Source of the DNA: Kondoa malvinella
Lineage: Eukaryota > Basidiomycota > Agaricostilbomycetes > Agaricostilbales > Kondoaceae
Reading direction: 5' to 3'
DNA length: 64,000 nt
NCBI GenBank assembly: GCA_039545315.1
Contig: BCIM01000007.1
Coordinates: forward strand, 832,745-896,744
Shown here piece by piece: positions 49,644-61,038 of the stretch. Numbering within the stretch: position 1 is the stretch's first letter; each line of letters starts with the position of its first letter. The position numbers and the translations under genes are program-made. The notes under the pieces were generated by a model that had not been told where the DNA came from, made no database searches, and was given only the letters and a program-made list of their open reading frames with translations.

Positions 49644-50986
49644 ATGGATCTCCACAAAGCTTGGAAGGCGTGAATTGGAGATGGGTATGGTACTTACAGT
49701 ACGCCATGCCGTTATGGGTGCAGCTCTCTCTGACTTGAGCAGAATCATCTGGTCTGCAGCTGTTTTGGCAGCCATCTACTTTTTTGTGCCGTAAGCCGAT
49801 TCGCGTTTGCTTGATGAACTTTTCTGATTTTCATTGTAGCGAAACATACGCTCCGCGGCTGTTGCAGAAGAAAGCTCATATGCTACGACGGAAGACTGGC
49901 GATTCTAGCTATAGCTCAGCACTTGATCGAGATACTCGTAGTATAGCCAGTGTAGTGTTGAGGTCTTGCTACATTCCCTTGTGAGTTAAACCACTCGTCA
50001 TGTGACTTGTCTAACGTTTTGACAGCCAGCTTCTCGTCCTTGAACCTATGGCTCTATTCCTCTGCGTCTGGACCGCTTTACTGCTAGGCATCATTTACGC
50101 TTTCTTCTCTGCATTTCCAATCGTATTTCGCGCACATGGTTTCAGCACTACTACTCTTGGACTTTCCTTCCTCGGTATTGGGTTAGGCGAGATATTGGCG
50201 GTCTGCACACAGCCAATCTGGAATAAGCGGTATAAGCGTCTGTTGACGGACCTTGGAGGAAAACGCCCACCGCCAGAAGCACATCTAGTCAAAGGAATGG
50301 TTGGAGCTATAGTGAGATGTTCATCGCGTCTTTGATTCATCGAGCTGAACTTGATTGTTAGATAGGACCGCTTTCGCTCATCTGGTTCGCGTTCACGACA
50401 TACCCTTCTGTGCATTGGAGCGTACCTATCGTGAGTTTGATCGAATGACATGGTAACAGCTTTGTCTGATGTCGAATACCAGATTGCTACTATTCCCTTC
50501 GGGATGGCCGTGGTTTTCATATTTTCCGCTACTTTTACCTATCTAGTACGCATTCCAATGATCCGGAGATCTGCGCTCATCCTGAGCTAGGTGGATGCCT
50601 TCCGCCCAGTTGCAGCTTCAGCAATGGCAGCCAACTCCTTCATGCGTAGCGCTTTCGCTGCTGGATTTCCACTCTTCACTGTACAGATGTATGAGTCGCT
50701 AGGCAGTCAGTGGGCTAGCTTCCTTGTTGCTTGTCTGCTCGGTCTGCTCGTAAGTTAAAGTCTCCGTCACATTACTACCGCTAAGCATCTTTAGTCACCG
50801 CTACCTTTCGTGCTATACTACAAAGGTGCACAATTCCGAGGGTATTTGATCCCCCGCTTGCTGAGTCAAGGCCCTGACAGTAATACACAGGAAAGGCAGT
50901 CGCTTCGCTCAAAAGCCAGACTAGCAGCAGGACGCGTTCCTCGGCCCGCTTATGTGTATCCGTATCACTCTGTCACTGCATTGTAG
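49644..50986 (+). pseudogene. C-terminal half of the split MFS transporter gene
   Basis: Near 49650-49690 a frame reads SPQSLEGVNWRW, the stretch that normally follows GPVVG in this transporter family, and that is where the N-terminal half at 42982-43700 stops. Then IIWSAAVLAAIYFFVPETYA (PETYAP is the classic motif after helix 6), the loop LLQKKAHMLRRKTGDSSY, and helices FLCVWTALLLGIIYAFFSAF, STTTLGLSFLGIGLGEILAV, GPLSLIWFAFTTYPSVHW, IPFGMAVVFIFSATFTYL, FPLFTVQMYESLGSQWASFL. Introns from 49793, 49981, 50313, 50429, 50548 and 50752 agree in phase. Stop TAG 50984-50986. No start of its own; possible read-through with the upstream MFS fragment would give a chimera. Confidence 0.78.
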
Positions 50987-51072
50987 CATTCGCATAGTCT
51001 TTCCAAACGCGTGTTTTCGTCACCTCGACAAAATATCGAAAAACTTTTTTCTTTCACACCAAACGAAGCAAG

Positions 51073-53362
51073 ATGCCTAAAGCTTCAAGACGCAGAAAGA
51101 CCCGAGCAGCTCGTAGTGAAGCCGCCGCTGGACCTTCGACGTCAGGCAACCCAGCCGGTAAAGGTGCAGCTCGAGAAAAACAAGTCCTGCCCATCATTAC
51201 TGCTCTGTCGTCTGAGAATCCTTCTGATCGCTTGTTTGCTTGTGCTGGCTTGGCCAATCTACTCTGTGAATGCGATGTGCCGACGAGAAGACTGTTGGGC
51301 AGCCATAAGATTGTCGACCAGATGATTGCAAGGTGTAATGTTACGCTAGAAGCGGATGCGAGTGTCAGAGCAGAGGCTGTGGGCGCATTGAGGAATCTGG
51401 CTGTCGAAGGAGGTGCGGAAGTATGCTCAGAGGTGCGTCAAGCGTGAGCTTTTGCTGTGTCTGCAGCTTAAATGTGCGTTCACGTACAGATGTTTAACAA
51501 AGGCATTCTGCCTGTTCTTATGGCACATCTACCGCTCATTCTGCAAACTCTACCGACGCAAGAAGACGGAGACTCTGCTATGAACGATGAAATATTGACT
51601 GAAGAGCAAGAAGATGACCAGCACAAGCGAAAAACGATCCTATGGGATTGGTCAGAGAACCTCATCACTCTTATTTGGTGCATAGCGTAAGCCCACTTGC
51701 CTGATGTAGTCAAGGTTGTTTCGAAACAAGCTGTGCTTGCAGGGAAGGCTCGTCAAAAGCGCTACCTATATTGTCGCTCTCACGCGAACTGGTCTCTTTC
51801 CTCGTTGGAATCCTCAACAACTACATACAAACACCTACTGATACCAAATCAGCCAACGCACCACTCGCAGTCCCTCTCTCAGCTTTGCATACTTTGAGCG
51901 TTCTGACCGATTCGAATCCTTCATTCACCAAAACCTTCCTTACCGCAGACGAACACCTCGATCCACTCTTGCACTACCTCCGGTCAGCCGCTTCAGCAGG
52001 CAAGAAGCACGCCCAGCGACACATGCTTCGAATCCTTTCAGTCTCGGTTTTGCTGAATTTGACTACTTCGGGCAACGCAGAGAATGCGATACTGAACAAG
52101 AAGCAAAAAGGCATGGTTGCTGACATTAAGAAGGAGTTGGATGAGAAAGCCTTGTGGGTTTTGATTCTGGGTTTGCATCAAGAAGAAAGCGCGGAAGTGG
52201 AAGAAAGGTTGCAGGATTTACAGATTACGTTAGAGGTCCTGGGCGAGATGTGTAACTCTCTGGATGGGTTCGCAATGGACGAGGCTGAAGCTGAGGAATG
52301 GAACGGGATTGGCGACGACAAGGAGGCTGGAGATGATGAGATGGACGAGGACGTTGATGACCCTGAGACGGCAGCGGGTGATGGTTTATCTGTCGACGGC
52401 GAAGAGGAAGAAGAAGCAGCAGCGCTAGATGCAGATACAACTCTGGAGATCAACTCGACCACAAGAGAAGCGCTAGTCAAATCCAATCTCGTGCCTACGC
52501 TAATCAAACTCGCCAAACCCACTTCCACATCTTCCGAAGAGATACCGACAAGTCATAATGCCTCACTGTCTCCCGTACAATCTGCTCAGCTCCTAGTCTG
52601 CCAACGCGCGCTCGAAGCACTCAATAACCTTCTGTTCACTCTCGCTCGAGCAAATCCACCTCAACCAGTTGTCCAGACTGAAGTACTCCAATCGACCTGG
52701 GTAGAGCTCTTTAACCTCCTCGTCTCCTTTGCTTCTGCGCCGAAACCAACCCTCATCGAGCCATTACTAGGCTGTATATGGGCTTTGGCGCAGATCTGCC
52801 TAGCGGATCAAAAAGAATGGATAGGCGTAGGTCAAGGAGAGACACCTAGTCTGCTCAATCTACTGCAAGGGGAATCAAGCGAGGAAGCCAAAGTTCGTTG
52901 TGTGGGTGCATTGGGTGTTCTTGCGACGAGGAAAGGTGTTAGCGTAGATGAGAACCAGGTTGGTCTTTGCCTTACAATACGTGAATGAACGCTGATGATT
53001 ACAGGTCGTCGGGTCTGCTCTCCTCTCGCCTTTCTCTACTCTGGCTGTAGGACAACAGGCTCCGATCTCCCTGCTCGTACAAGCCCTGGACTCGCTCTTT
53101 GATATATACGGCGACGAGACGAGGGAGTATGATGTCCCGGTCTTTAGGCAGAAACAGTTCTTGCCTACTCTCAAAGAGGCTGCGAGCACTTTCAAAGTCT
53201 TGGTGAGTGTTTCATCCGGAGTAAAGGTCATACACTCATCAACATTGTGTACCTGTACAGACTAAGAAGATTGATAAGAGGAAACAGCCTGAATTAAGGA
53301 GTCGAGCTGAAGGAGCTTGCACCAACTTGACGGCTTTCATCAAGTATAGGCAGTCGATATGA
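51073..53362 (+). CDS. SYO1: 5S RNP import symporter Syo1/HEATR3
   Basis: Carries ribosomal proteins uL18 and uL5 together into the nucleus with an importin, feeding 5S RNP assembly. The start MPKASRRRKTRAARSE is the basic N-terminus typical of the family and probably a nuclear import signal. ARM/HEAT repeats follow: QVLPIITALSSENPSDRLFA, VRAEAVGALRNLAVEGGAEV, MFNKGILPVLMAHL. The long acidic loop (52270-52430; DDKEAGDDEMDEDVDDPET and EEEEEAAALDADT) is the acidic insert known from Syo1. The C-terminal half has ALEALNNLLFTLARANPPQP, LLGCIWALAQICLADQKEW and a final ACTNLTAFIKYRQSI. Six or so introns. Motif order and length fit well. Confidence 0.85.
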
Positions 53363-53461
53363 GGGTATTGCAATTCAGCTATACGATTCTATAGTATTAT
53401 GCAGCTTTTATTTTTCAGCGACTTTTAGACATTTCCGACGACGGCAGATAATATTGACAGA

Positions 53462-54785
53462 ATGGAGTGAGCCTGCTTCGTTCATGACTAGTTGAGTGTC
53501 TGATGCTTGTATGACAGTCACACAGGAGCAATCCAGCAGCAATGGCCAGGATTCGGTGTCAGCAATACGCAGCCTTCCACCTCGCAACAACAACAAACTT
53601 TAAATCCTCCTGCAGCGTCTACTTCACAAGTCCCTACTGATAACACGCAACGTGCTCAGTCAAGCGATCTTCATCAATCCGGCAGACGCAAAGGCTCTGG
53701 TGCGTTAATTGGTGTCGATGCCCGAAATGGCAATAAGTGCTGATATTGGCGAGTTTAGGCAGACCGAAAGATCCTGTCTGGGCTTTGTGAGTCCCTCTCT
53801 CTGCTTCATGAGCGTTTACTGATATATAGCTGCAGGTTCAATGGTCAGACGAATGATTCTCACTGTGTTATTCACCTAACGACTGTGTGCAGGCGACGCA
53901 GAAAGCGCTTCCTGTTCAGCCTGCGGCTGGTCATGCGAGAAACCCAAAGCTTTTCGTATGCGAGAACACATCCTCGACTGTTCTTCCGTGGACCCCGAAA
54001 CTCGAGCAAAGATGCAAGCAAGCGAAGAAGCTCGGAAAGTGAAAGCAGAAGCCAAGAAAGCTGCAAAACGCAGTCATTCGGATGATGAGAACAGCCCTGA
54101 TCTATCTGTTGATGGTACTGGTCTCATGTCTACGCCTATCGTTCAGCCTGCCAAAAAAGCGAAAATGGACACAAAGTGCGCCCGAAATTCTTATCACGCG
54201 ACGCGTTCCTCATGATTGTTTTGCCTCTTGTTCCTAGACAAGCACTCAAAGCTCCTTCTACTTCAATGGCTGCTCAGAAATCTCCAATAACGTGTCATGG
54301 TCAGCCCATATATCACGCCCTGGAGATTGAGCTTATCGGGAGTCTTTCAGTGCTCGATGCGACAATTGGCAAGCCAGCCCCAAATATCATGTGTCGACTA
54401 GATAGACTATCACAAACGGGATTCGTCGTACTAGCACAAGGGTCAGCTTTCGGCTTGGCGTGCTTTTTTGCAAAGCTGATATCACGCCGAAATTGACAGA
54501 TCAACGGACAACGACGGCAGATGCAACAACCTCCTCACACCCGGTACATCGATAGAACCAGGCGTCTACAAAATGACGTTCCTCACGAGAGAATTCTTTG
54601 ATTCGAAAAAGGTCGAATCCTTTTATCCTTTCGTAGAGGTGAGCGGTTAGCAATGGATTCATACTGATCTGATACCAATTGTCTATTGTCCACAGATTCC
54701 TTTCGAGATCAAGGACGTCTCTCAGCATTACCACATTCCGCTTTTACTCAGTCCTTTCGCCTATTCGACTTATCGCGGATCGTGA
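53462..54785 (+). CDS. Predicted fusion: BED-like zinc finger plus 5-hydroxyisourate hydrolase
   Basis: First coding exon is only ATGGA (53462-53466), then [20 protein letters not shown], a Gln/Ser/Pro-rich part. [15 protein letters not shown] is assembled through a 28-nt exon and an 8-nt exon (53836-53843). A finger of the form C-x2-C...H-x3-C follows ([20 protein letters not shown], then ILDC), then a basic helix and QPAKKAKMD. An intron from GTGCGC (about 54177) to CCTAG (about 54238) keeps frame into [20 protein letters not shown]. From there it is a transthyretin-like hydrolase of urate breakdown: [70 protein letters not shown], with the diagnostic C-terminal YRGS. If the intron is not used, two genes result: a finger protein stopping at 54215 and a hydrolase starting at 54266. 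The hydrolase identity is firm, the fusion is inference. Confidence 0.72.
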
Positions 54786-54936
54786 TTTGTACGCCTAGAT
54801 TTGGTTGTTCATAAAAGGGATATGCAGGGGCGTGTTAAAGCTACATCGGGTATACTGTTTCGAGCTACTTGAAATGTATTACAATGCAAAAAAATCATCT
54901 CATGACGATGGTCTACTATCTTGCTATCCCTTCATT

Positions 54937-55741
54937 CTAAGCTTTGCGAGCAAGCACATTGTCATACGTCGTATTCTTGACGTATCCACCTCCCAAAGAC
55001 CGCTTGACGTTTTGCGCAAAGCCCATTCTGTCTCTTCGAAGATCTTCTGCTGCCTCTGTTATACCATGGTCATAATATTAGCCTAGACCAATACATTCGC
55101 ATAGACGAACCCTTGTTGAGCGGGTCGTCGGCATTCGGTTCGAGGAAAAGGTACTGCAGTCCGATCATGACGGAATTCAAGTTCAACACGGGCTTCCAGT
55201 CTTCTCGCAGGATGTTGAGGCACACGTTTCCTTCTAGATCGACGTTGGGGTGATAGATCTGTCCAATGGGCCAAGCGTAATCAGCACATAGTCGATACAG
55301 CCTGGAAGACTGATGAACCTTTTGTGTGCATTTCACTTTTGGAGGATCGTGCGGGTAAGAAGTGTTGATGGTGAATTTGAAGATGAAAGCGCCGCCTTTG
55401 TACATGCCTGTCCGGCGACGTTACACATCAGGACGAGCCTGAATAGCTAAAGTGCAAACGAACCTTCGTCAGGTGTTATCGTCAGCGTGAAATTGAGCAG
55501 ATCGGCCGGATCAGGGAAATCAGTCTTCATCGTTGAAGGCAGATCGAGCTCCGTCAAGTCTGTAAGCACCGAGATTCAATGTCAGAGCGAGATTGCTCAG
55601 ACCCAAGGATTGGCCATACCTTTCTGTACTCTAATTTGAGCTGCTGAGGTTTTTGGCTTCTTCTTTGCTGCCTATACAGCTTGTCAGACTGTTGCTTGTG
55701 AGCAGACGCGCAGAGAGACTCGCCTGGTCCTGTACATACAT
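54937..55741 (-). CDS. UBC12: NEDD8-conjugating enzyme Ubc12
   Basis: E2 that passes NEDD8/Rub1 from Uba3-Ula1 to cullins. Start MYVQDQ joins, through a GC-AG intron (55672-55723, donor GCGAGT), to [17 protein letters not shown], the N-terminal extension that docks on the E1. Then [48 protein letters not shown] and the catalytic region [20 protein letters not shown] (active Cys in GNVCLN), then [40 protein letters not shown] and the tail [15 protein letters not shown]. About six introns. The sequence [20 protein letters not shown] is specific to Ubc12 among E2s. Confidence 0.92.
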
Positions 55742-56262
55742 TGCATCCACGAGCGTCAGTATCCGAAATTGGAGCTCTTAGCCGATGCAATGAACCTCAT
55801 TCTTCTTCATAGACCATATCTTAATCACTGTACGATTGTCATCTGTCAACATTTGCTACCCTTTGAGCGGGCTTATGCGCCCAAGACGTACTGCTGGATA
55901 AATTGGCTTCTGTCTCTAAGTAGTGCGAGAGCTGGTAAGGACAGTAATGAGGTAGCTGTTGCAGTCGTCTGTGCTGTTTGCGAAAGGAGAATATCACAGT
56001 TTGAGAAGAGAGATGCGAATTCGCGTCAAAGAGGCCAAATGACGGTCACGTGATCGAGACCACTAGAGAAGTCAGGTTACAGACAGAGATGCTGTCAAGT
56101 CTTCGCCAGTCTGCTGAACGAGGAGGACTATTTGAGGTTCACATTTCTGCTATTTACATTTACATGTTGCTGGTACTTTGCCTGAAGGAACCAGTACACC
56201 ACGACCCCTGCACTACCAGGACAGACCAGGCGTACCATCTGCACTGGTACATGGCGGAGACA
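55742..56262. other. Intergenic, no convincing gene
   Basis: About 520 bp between the UBC12 start and the sugar-transporter stop. A 94-codon plus-strand frame (55769-56053) has no domain and is not supported. Confidence 0.4.
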
Positions 56263-58450
56263 TTACTCAGAGACGGGAGCCATCTTGGTGAGGCCAGGGT
56301 GGCTGTTGAGCTGATGAACGTTTTCAATGGCCTCTTCCTCCTGCTTAAAGTGGTCCATAGCATGTTCGACATCGGCATTCTCGCCGCCTTCTCCACCACC
56401 GAAGAGCCTGTCCTGTTGTCGAGTGCGTCAACAATCAGCCAAATTGTCAGATGTGTTGATAGAGACTTGCCATGTTTTCGAGAGAGATTTGTTTAGTCTC
56501 TGGCACGAAGAAGTAACCAAATGGTGCAGCAAATATGAAGACCGAGCTGAAGATGAAGTACGTGCGTGTAGTGATGTTGTCAAGAGCATGCGGGGTGATC
56601 TGTTGAATTGCAAACTCTGTGATCCATTGGCTAAGGCAAAACTTAGTAAGACATATCACAATGTTCTGCAAAGCAATACTCACAACATGATGCAGATTGT
56701 CATGGAAATAACACGCAGACGGATAGAAAAGATTTCGGCGACAAGCGTCAAAGGCAGGGAATTCCAGCCGAACGAGTAACCCGCTGCGTAGACAAAGATA
56801 GCGCTGAATATCGGCATTAGCATTGCAAGTAGTTCAGACAACCAAGAAAAAACTGACGTGATCGCAACATAGTCACCAGCTTGTCTTGCCTCCCCCTCTT
56901 GACGAACACCAGTGATAGTCAGGTACAATCCAATGAAGAACAGGCAGGATGAGAGGAGGATAGCTCCGAAGATCAAAGGTCGTCTTCGTCCAATGCGATC
57001 CACGATGAAAAGACCAAAGATGACAGTAAAGACAAATCGGACACTTCCGTAGACTCCGTTTGCGAAGAGGGCGTTGCGAGTCCCTATGAAACCAAGTTGC
57101 CTGAAGACTAGCTCGGATGTCAGCTCGATGTCGAGCTGAAGCGGATGCAGGCTTACTTTGCGGCCCGTAACTAAATTAATGTCAGCTTGAGAACTCGGGA
57201 CGTGAGGCCACTGGGCTTACTAATTGATAGCATTGATTCCACTAAAAAATTTGAAGCCAATGATGATGAGACCAAGAGTAACACGGCGGCGCGGACTCTT
57301 CATGGTAAAAAGTTCCTTGACGAGGCGCCAGATAGAGGCTTCTCCCCTGACAGCCTTCTCGGCCTCTACCTGCTCTTTTGTCTGGTTGAATTCATATTGA
57401 ACGTAGGAATGATCTTCGGGAAGACGACGAAGGTAGCAAAGATTCTTCATTGCCTGCTGATCTCGACCTTTGATGATGAGCCAACGTGGCGATTCGGCTA
57501 TGGTCCAACATGAGCACACCACACATAGCTACTGAAGGGATGCGGACTCACGCAGCCAGGGTAGAATGCAAACCAACATCGCTGCTGGAAAGAGTTGAAC
57601 AAAGACTGGGAGTTGCCATTGAAATCTGTTGCCTCCATGCTGCCTTGGATAATATAGTTGATCCAGAATCCGAGGAGGGATCCTACAGCCTGTAGGATAT
57701 CGAAGAAGGAGAGAAAGCGACCTCTGACGGATGCAGGGGAAAATTCGGCTAAGCCCGTCGCAAACATGATCGTGAGCGATGAAGTTGCTGCTTGTCAAGT
57801 TGCAGACATACCCAAGTAGATAGGAACAGAGATATAGAGCATTCCGACCGCGAAACCGCTAAATCGTAAAAATATACATAAGCAACCGGATTTGTGACTC
57901 AAGAGAAGGCAGACTGACCCAAAGAATCTACCTACGGTAAAGACCGCGACAGAGCCACCTGCAAAGATCTGAGGAAAGGCTGAAGCGATGAAAATGAAGA
58001 TAGCGAGGCCAACAGATTTCTTCCTGCCGTAAGCTTCGGTGAATGGAAGCTGCAGAGCTGTTCCAAAGAAACTTCCAGCTTTGAAAAGAGAGACCATCGT
58101 CGCCTTGGACGTCGTGGTGTCTCCAAAGTCATCTTGGAAAGATTGGCTGCAAATGAAGCCAAAGTCAGATTTCTGAATTTTCCATGGTAAAGCAAAGTGC
58201 ACAGAGCCAAAGTCCCTCCGAAAAACCCGGTATCGTACCTAGGCAGACACTCTCAGTCCTCATTCTGTGCTGGAGAAGCAAAACTGGCGTCGTACCTCGA
58301 CAAAATTGTCAGATTTACACTTCGTGACGGAGAAAAAGACTCTTACCCATAAGCCATTGCACTCATGCACATGGATAGCCCGACCAGATACACCAGCCAG
58401 TTGTGGATCTCTTTGGGTTCAGGTACACCTTCAGCAGACTGCTGAGCCAT
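56263..58450 (-). CDS. MFS sugar transporter (SP family)
   Basis: Twelve-helix hexose/polyol-type permease. Start MAQQSAEGVPEPKEIHNWLV, then YDTGFFGGTLAL joined across an intron to QSFQDDFGD, the family's helix-1 loop. Landmarks: SFFGTALQLPFTEAYGRKKS (GRK after helix 2), AVFTVGRFF, GFAVGMLYISVPIYLAEFSP, VRGRFLSFFDILQAVGSLLG, AESPRWLIIKGRDQQAMKNL (the PESPRWL motif, A for P here), RRVTLGLIIIGFKFFSGINA, VDRIGRRRPLIFGAILLSSC, and FIFAAPFGYFFVPETKQISL with PETK after helix 12. The C-terminal tail is acidic (EEEAIENVHQL). Twelve or so introns. The loop sequence resembles fungal quinate/hexose permeases, but the substrate is not decided. Not obviously tied to its neighbours. Confidence 0.86.
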
Positions 58451-59503
58451 AGTACGCTGATGAGCTGTTGCAGCATTGTTCCTCTGGCGTCTTTGGCTCA
58501 GACCTGTAGCGGTCCTCTTGTAGCCAAAGCTAGATTTCGAGTCCGACAGGCTGTAGCAGCTACCGTTAGCAGTGAAAGTCGTTTCTTTTCGACGAAAGAC
58601 TTACGTCGAATCCTCTCGCTTCATCGTAGGTGGGAGTTCGTTACTCATCTTGAGCTACCGCGCAGGGTTGAAAGGTAATACTTCGAAACTCGGGCGATCT
58701 CTAGATCGTCTAGATCTTGCAAGAAAATTTGGAAAAAGCGAAAGGGGCTATATATGGGGCACCTAAGGGGATTCCGTTCACCTAGGACCTCCGCAATCAC
58801 AGTATGCCAAGGTAGGCTGTGCAGATTAAACCTTTTTGTAGGGAAAATCCGCCCGGGGAGGCATGCGGTTCATAAAGTAGTGACTCTAAAGTGACTCCCG
58901 GTAGATCGCATCTGCACTGCCACTCAATAAGCCGCTGATGTGAGTGATACAGACAACAAATCAGTAGTTGCAGTAGTGGTAGAACAGCCCTTCGGATAAC
59001 GAGCGGAGTTGCAACTCAGAGACAGTGTAATGGAGGAAATCGAAGCGAGGCCGAAACAAAGGACAATGGAATCACACAGGCAGCACAAGCGAGCGAGGCT
59101 ACAGCACATAAGGAAGCGCTTGACTAAAAGTCTCTCGCTTGAGCCCGAGGACAAACCGAGCGGCTTATTTTGCGCGGAGAACAGCGAGACGGCAGTGGAA
59201 TTCCCAGCAGATGGATCGAGTACTTGGTACACATTGAGGACAGTCGCTTGTATAGGTATCATGCGCCTGGGCTGGTATTCGTCACACACAACAGGCAAAG
59301 ATCTTGACTCGCTTACTTCGGATGCACGACATAGCTCTTATCGGCCGCCGCAACAGCTGCCCTATTAATTTAGAGGACAAGCTATCGCAGACTGCCTGAG
59401 GCTCTGCTTCCTGCATTGAGACCACTCGAATATCTCATTGCATTCAGCTTGGCACGGAACGATAAGCACTTTCGTCAAGCGATAAGCAAGCTGTCACTCT
59501 CAA
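58451..59503. other. 1.05-kb intergenic region
   Basis: Upstream of the sugar transporter and the CmcJ-like gene (divergent). A TATATAT at 58749-58755 flanked by C/G runs could serve the transporter. A plus-strand frame at 59009-59368 has no recognisable domain and an Arg/His/Gln-rich start; not supported as a gene. Confidence 0.4.
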
Positions 59504-60623
59504 ATGACTTCTGCAAAGCCAGTGGAGCCTATGCAAGCGACAATTAACTTCACTTCGCCCAGAGGCTCGACAAATCCCTTGTCTCGCGAATTCAAGTTCG
59601 CGCAGTATCAGGATGGCCAGAAGGAAAACATCTCTCTGACACCTATCTCTGTACCGGTATATGACCTTCGGTCGGAACTAGAGCAAGGCCGCTCAGTGAT
59701 TGAACAATTGGATGAGCGCGGGTTTGCTGTAGCGAAGCATACTTCTGCGATAAGCTATGAAGACATCTGTACTCCTGAAGGTGTGGATCGGTACAAGGCA
59801 GAGGTCGCTCAGTACGGGCCATCATGTGTCACACGGTCGTGAGGGAGCTGAGGCTGGATTGCACAGAATAATGAAGGACCTATTGGGAGCTACAGACGTC
59901 CTTCCTTGGGGCGAGATGCACAGGAAGACGAACGCAAAAGTTGCAGTGGCAGAAACAGCTGGAGGCGAGCAGTCCGCCTGATATGCTTCTCTTTAGCTGA
60001 GACTCCAAGACAGAGTTCGCAAAACCTGAAGATCCGGTGCCTGCTGGAAGAGCACATGTAGATCAAGATGAAGCGCAGTCGAGGACGTTTATGAAAGAAT
60101 TTGGAATACCTTACACACTCGAAGATGGCAATCGCGGAATGATTATCAATCTTTGGCGGCCGCTGAAAGTATGTCTGGTTCTCAACTACACAGCAAGCGC
60201 TGACGATAACTCTAGGGGCCCGTTGAGGACGCTCCATTGGTCCGCACGACATCATCGCTGATACATGAGCTGATAATTCTATCAGGCATGCTGTGACTAT
60301 CGCACAGTGGACAAAACGAAAGATCTCGGTCGAACGATTGATTACTTTGGCACCCATTTCAGCATCTATCATTCATCTGGACAGCGATGGTACTACCTGA
60401 GAGGCGCGCTTTGAACACGCCTGTCAAAATATACTCATGCTTTGCGATAGATATGATGCCATTAGAAGTTATCTTTATTCGCTGCTACGATACAAGAGAA
60501 GGCAAAGATGGCAGCGCATACTTTACACCACACACTGCATTCTTCGATAAAGCGAGGCTGGATACGGAACAGCCCAGAGAGTCTATGGAAGTGCGAACGG
60601 TCGTTGGCTTCCGCAATGTCTGA
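59504..60623 (+). CDS. CmcJ / GA4-desaturase-like family protein
   Basis: Family named after the cephamycin hydroxylase partner CmcJ; members resemble Fe(II)/2-oxoglutarate enzymes and are common in fungal accessory metabolism. N-terminal part: ATINFTSPRGSTNPLSREFK, SLTPISVPVYDLRSELEQGR, ERGFAVAKHTSAISYEDICT. An intron at 59812-59866 joins to QIMKDLLGATDVLPWGEMHR. The core is PVPAGRAHVDQDEAQSRTFM (a probable metal-binding His/Asp pair, HVDQ), then MIINLWRPLKGPVEDAPLAC and CDYRTVDKTKDL. A GC-AG intron (60404-60450) joins RWYYLRD to MMPLEVIFIRCYDTREGKDG, then YFTPHTAFFDKARL and ESMEVRTVVGF. Six exons. Without the GC-AG intron the gene would end early, but the join restores the family's 'WYY..dM.p.E.....yDt' block. 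Confidence 0.75.
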
Positions 60624-61038
60624 GGCTTCGAAGATATGGCCGAACATGAAGTTATGAGGTAATTTAATCACCCATAATGCCGTCCGTTCCGCTGGAAATC
60701 GACATAGGATGTCATTGGCCTTTCTTTCCTTTTTGTTCGACTCTTTCCACTGTGTCTCTATCGTCCTCTCCTTCTCGCTTTATCTCTCTTGTACCATTAT
60801 TCGTATGCACTCATTGGACTCAATTTGGCACAGCAGCCTCGTGTTATCGGCCGTATCCACTATCTCGGGCATTCGTCAACAGTATAGCTATTTATACTCC
60901 TTGGGAAGCGTTATTCTGTCTATTCTGGTCCTCTTTCTATCTTCTTGCTTCGAAACGCCTTTGTTGAGCTCAGTTGTGCTCGCTTCTTGTTCCCGTACGC
61001 TGTGTGAACATCCGTCGAGTGAATACTGCAAGCGCACA
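60624..61038. other. Intergenic, pyrimidine-rich upstream of the PAP2 gene
   Basis: About 415 bp rich in C/T on the plus strand (60720-60960), as often seen upstream of fungal start sites. The open frame through it joins that of the PAP2 gene by chance; the start at 61039 is preferred. Confidence 0.4.

Noticed and set aside
59009..59368. 119-codon plus-strand open frame upstream of the CmcJ-like gene
   Set aside because: No recognisable domain, no splice support, composition typical of chance frames.
60404..60450. CmcJ-like gene as a pseudogene because of the early stop after YYLRGAL
   Set aside because: A GC-AG intron of normal length restores the family sequence exactly.
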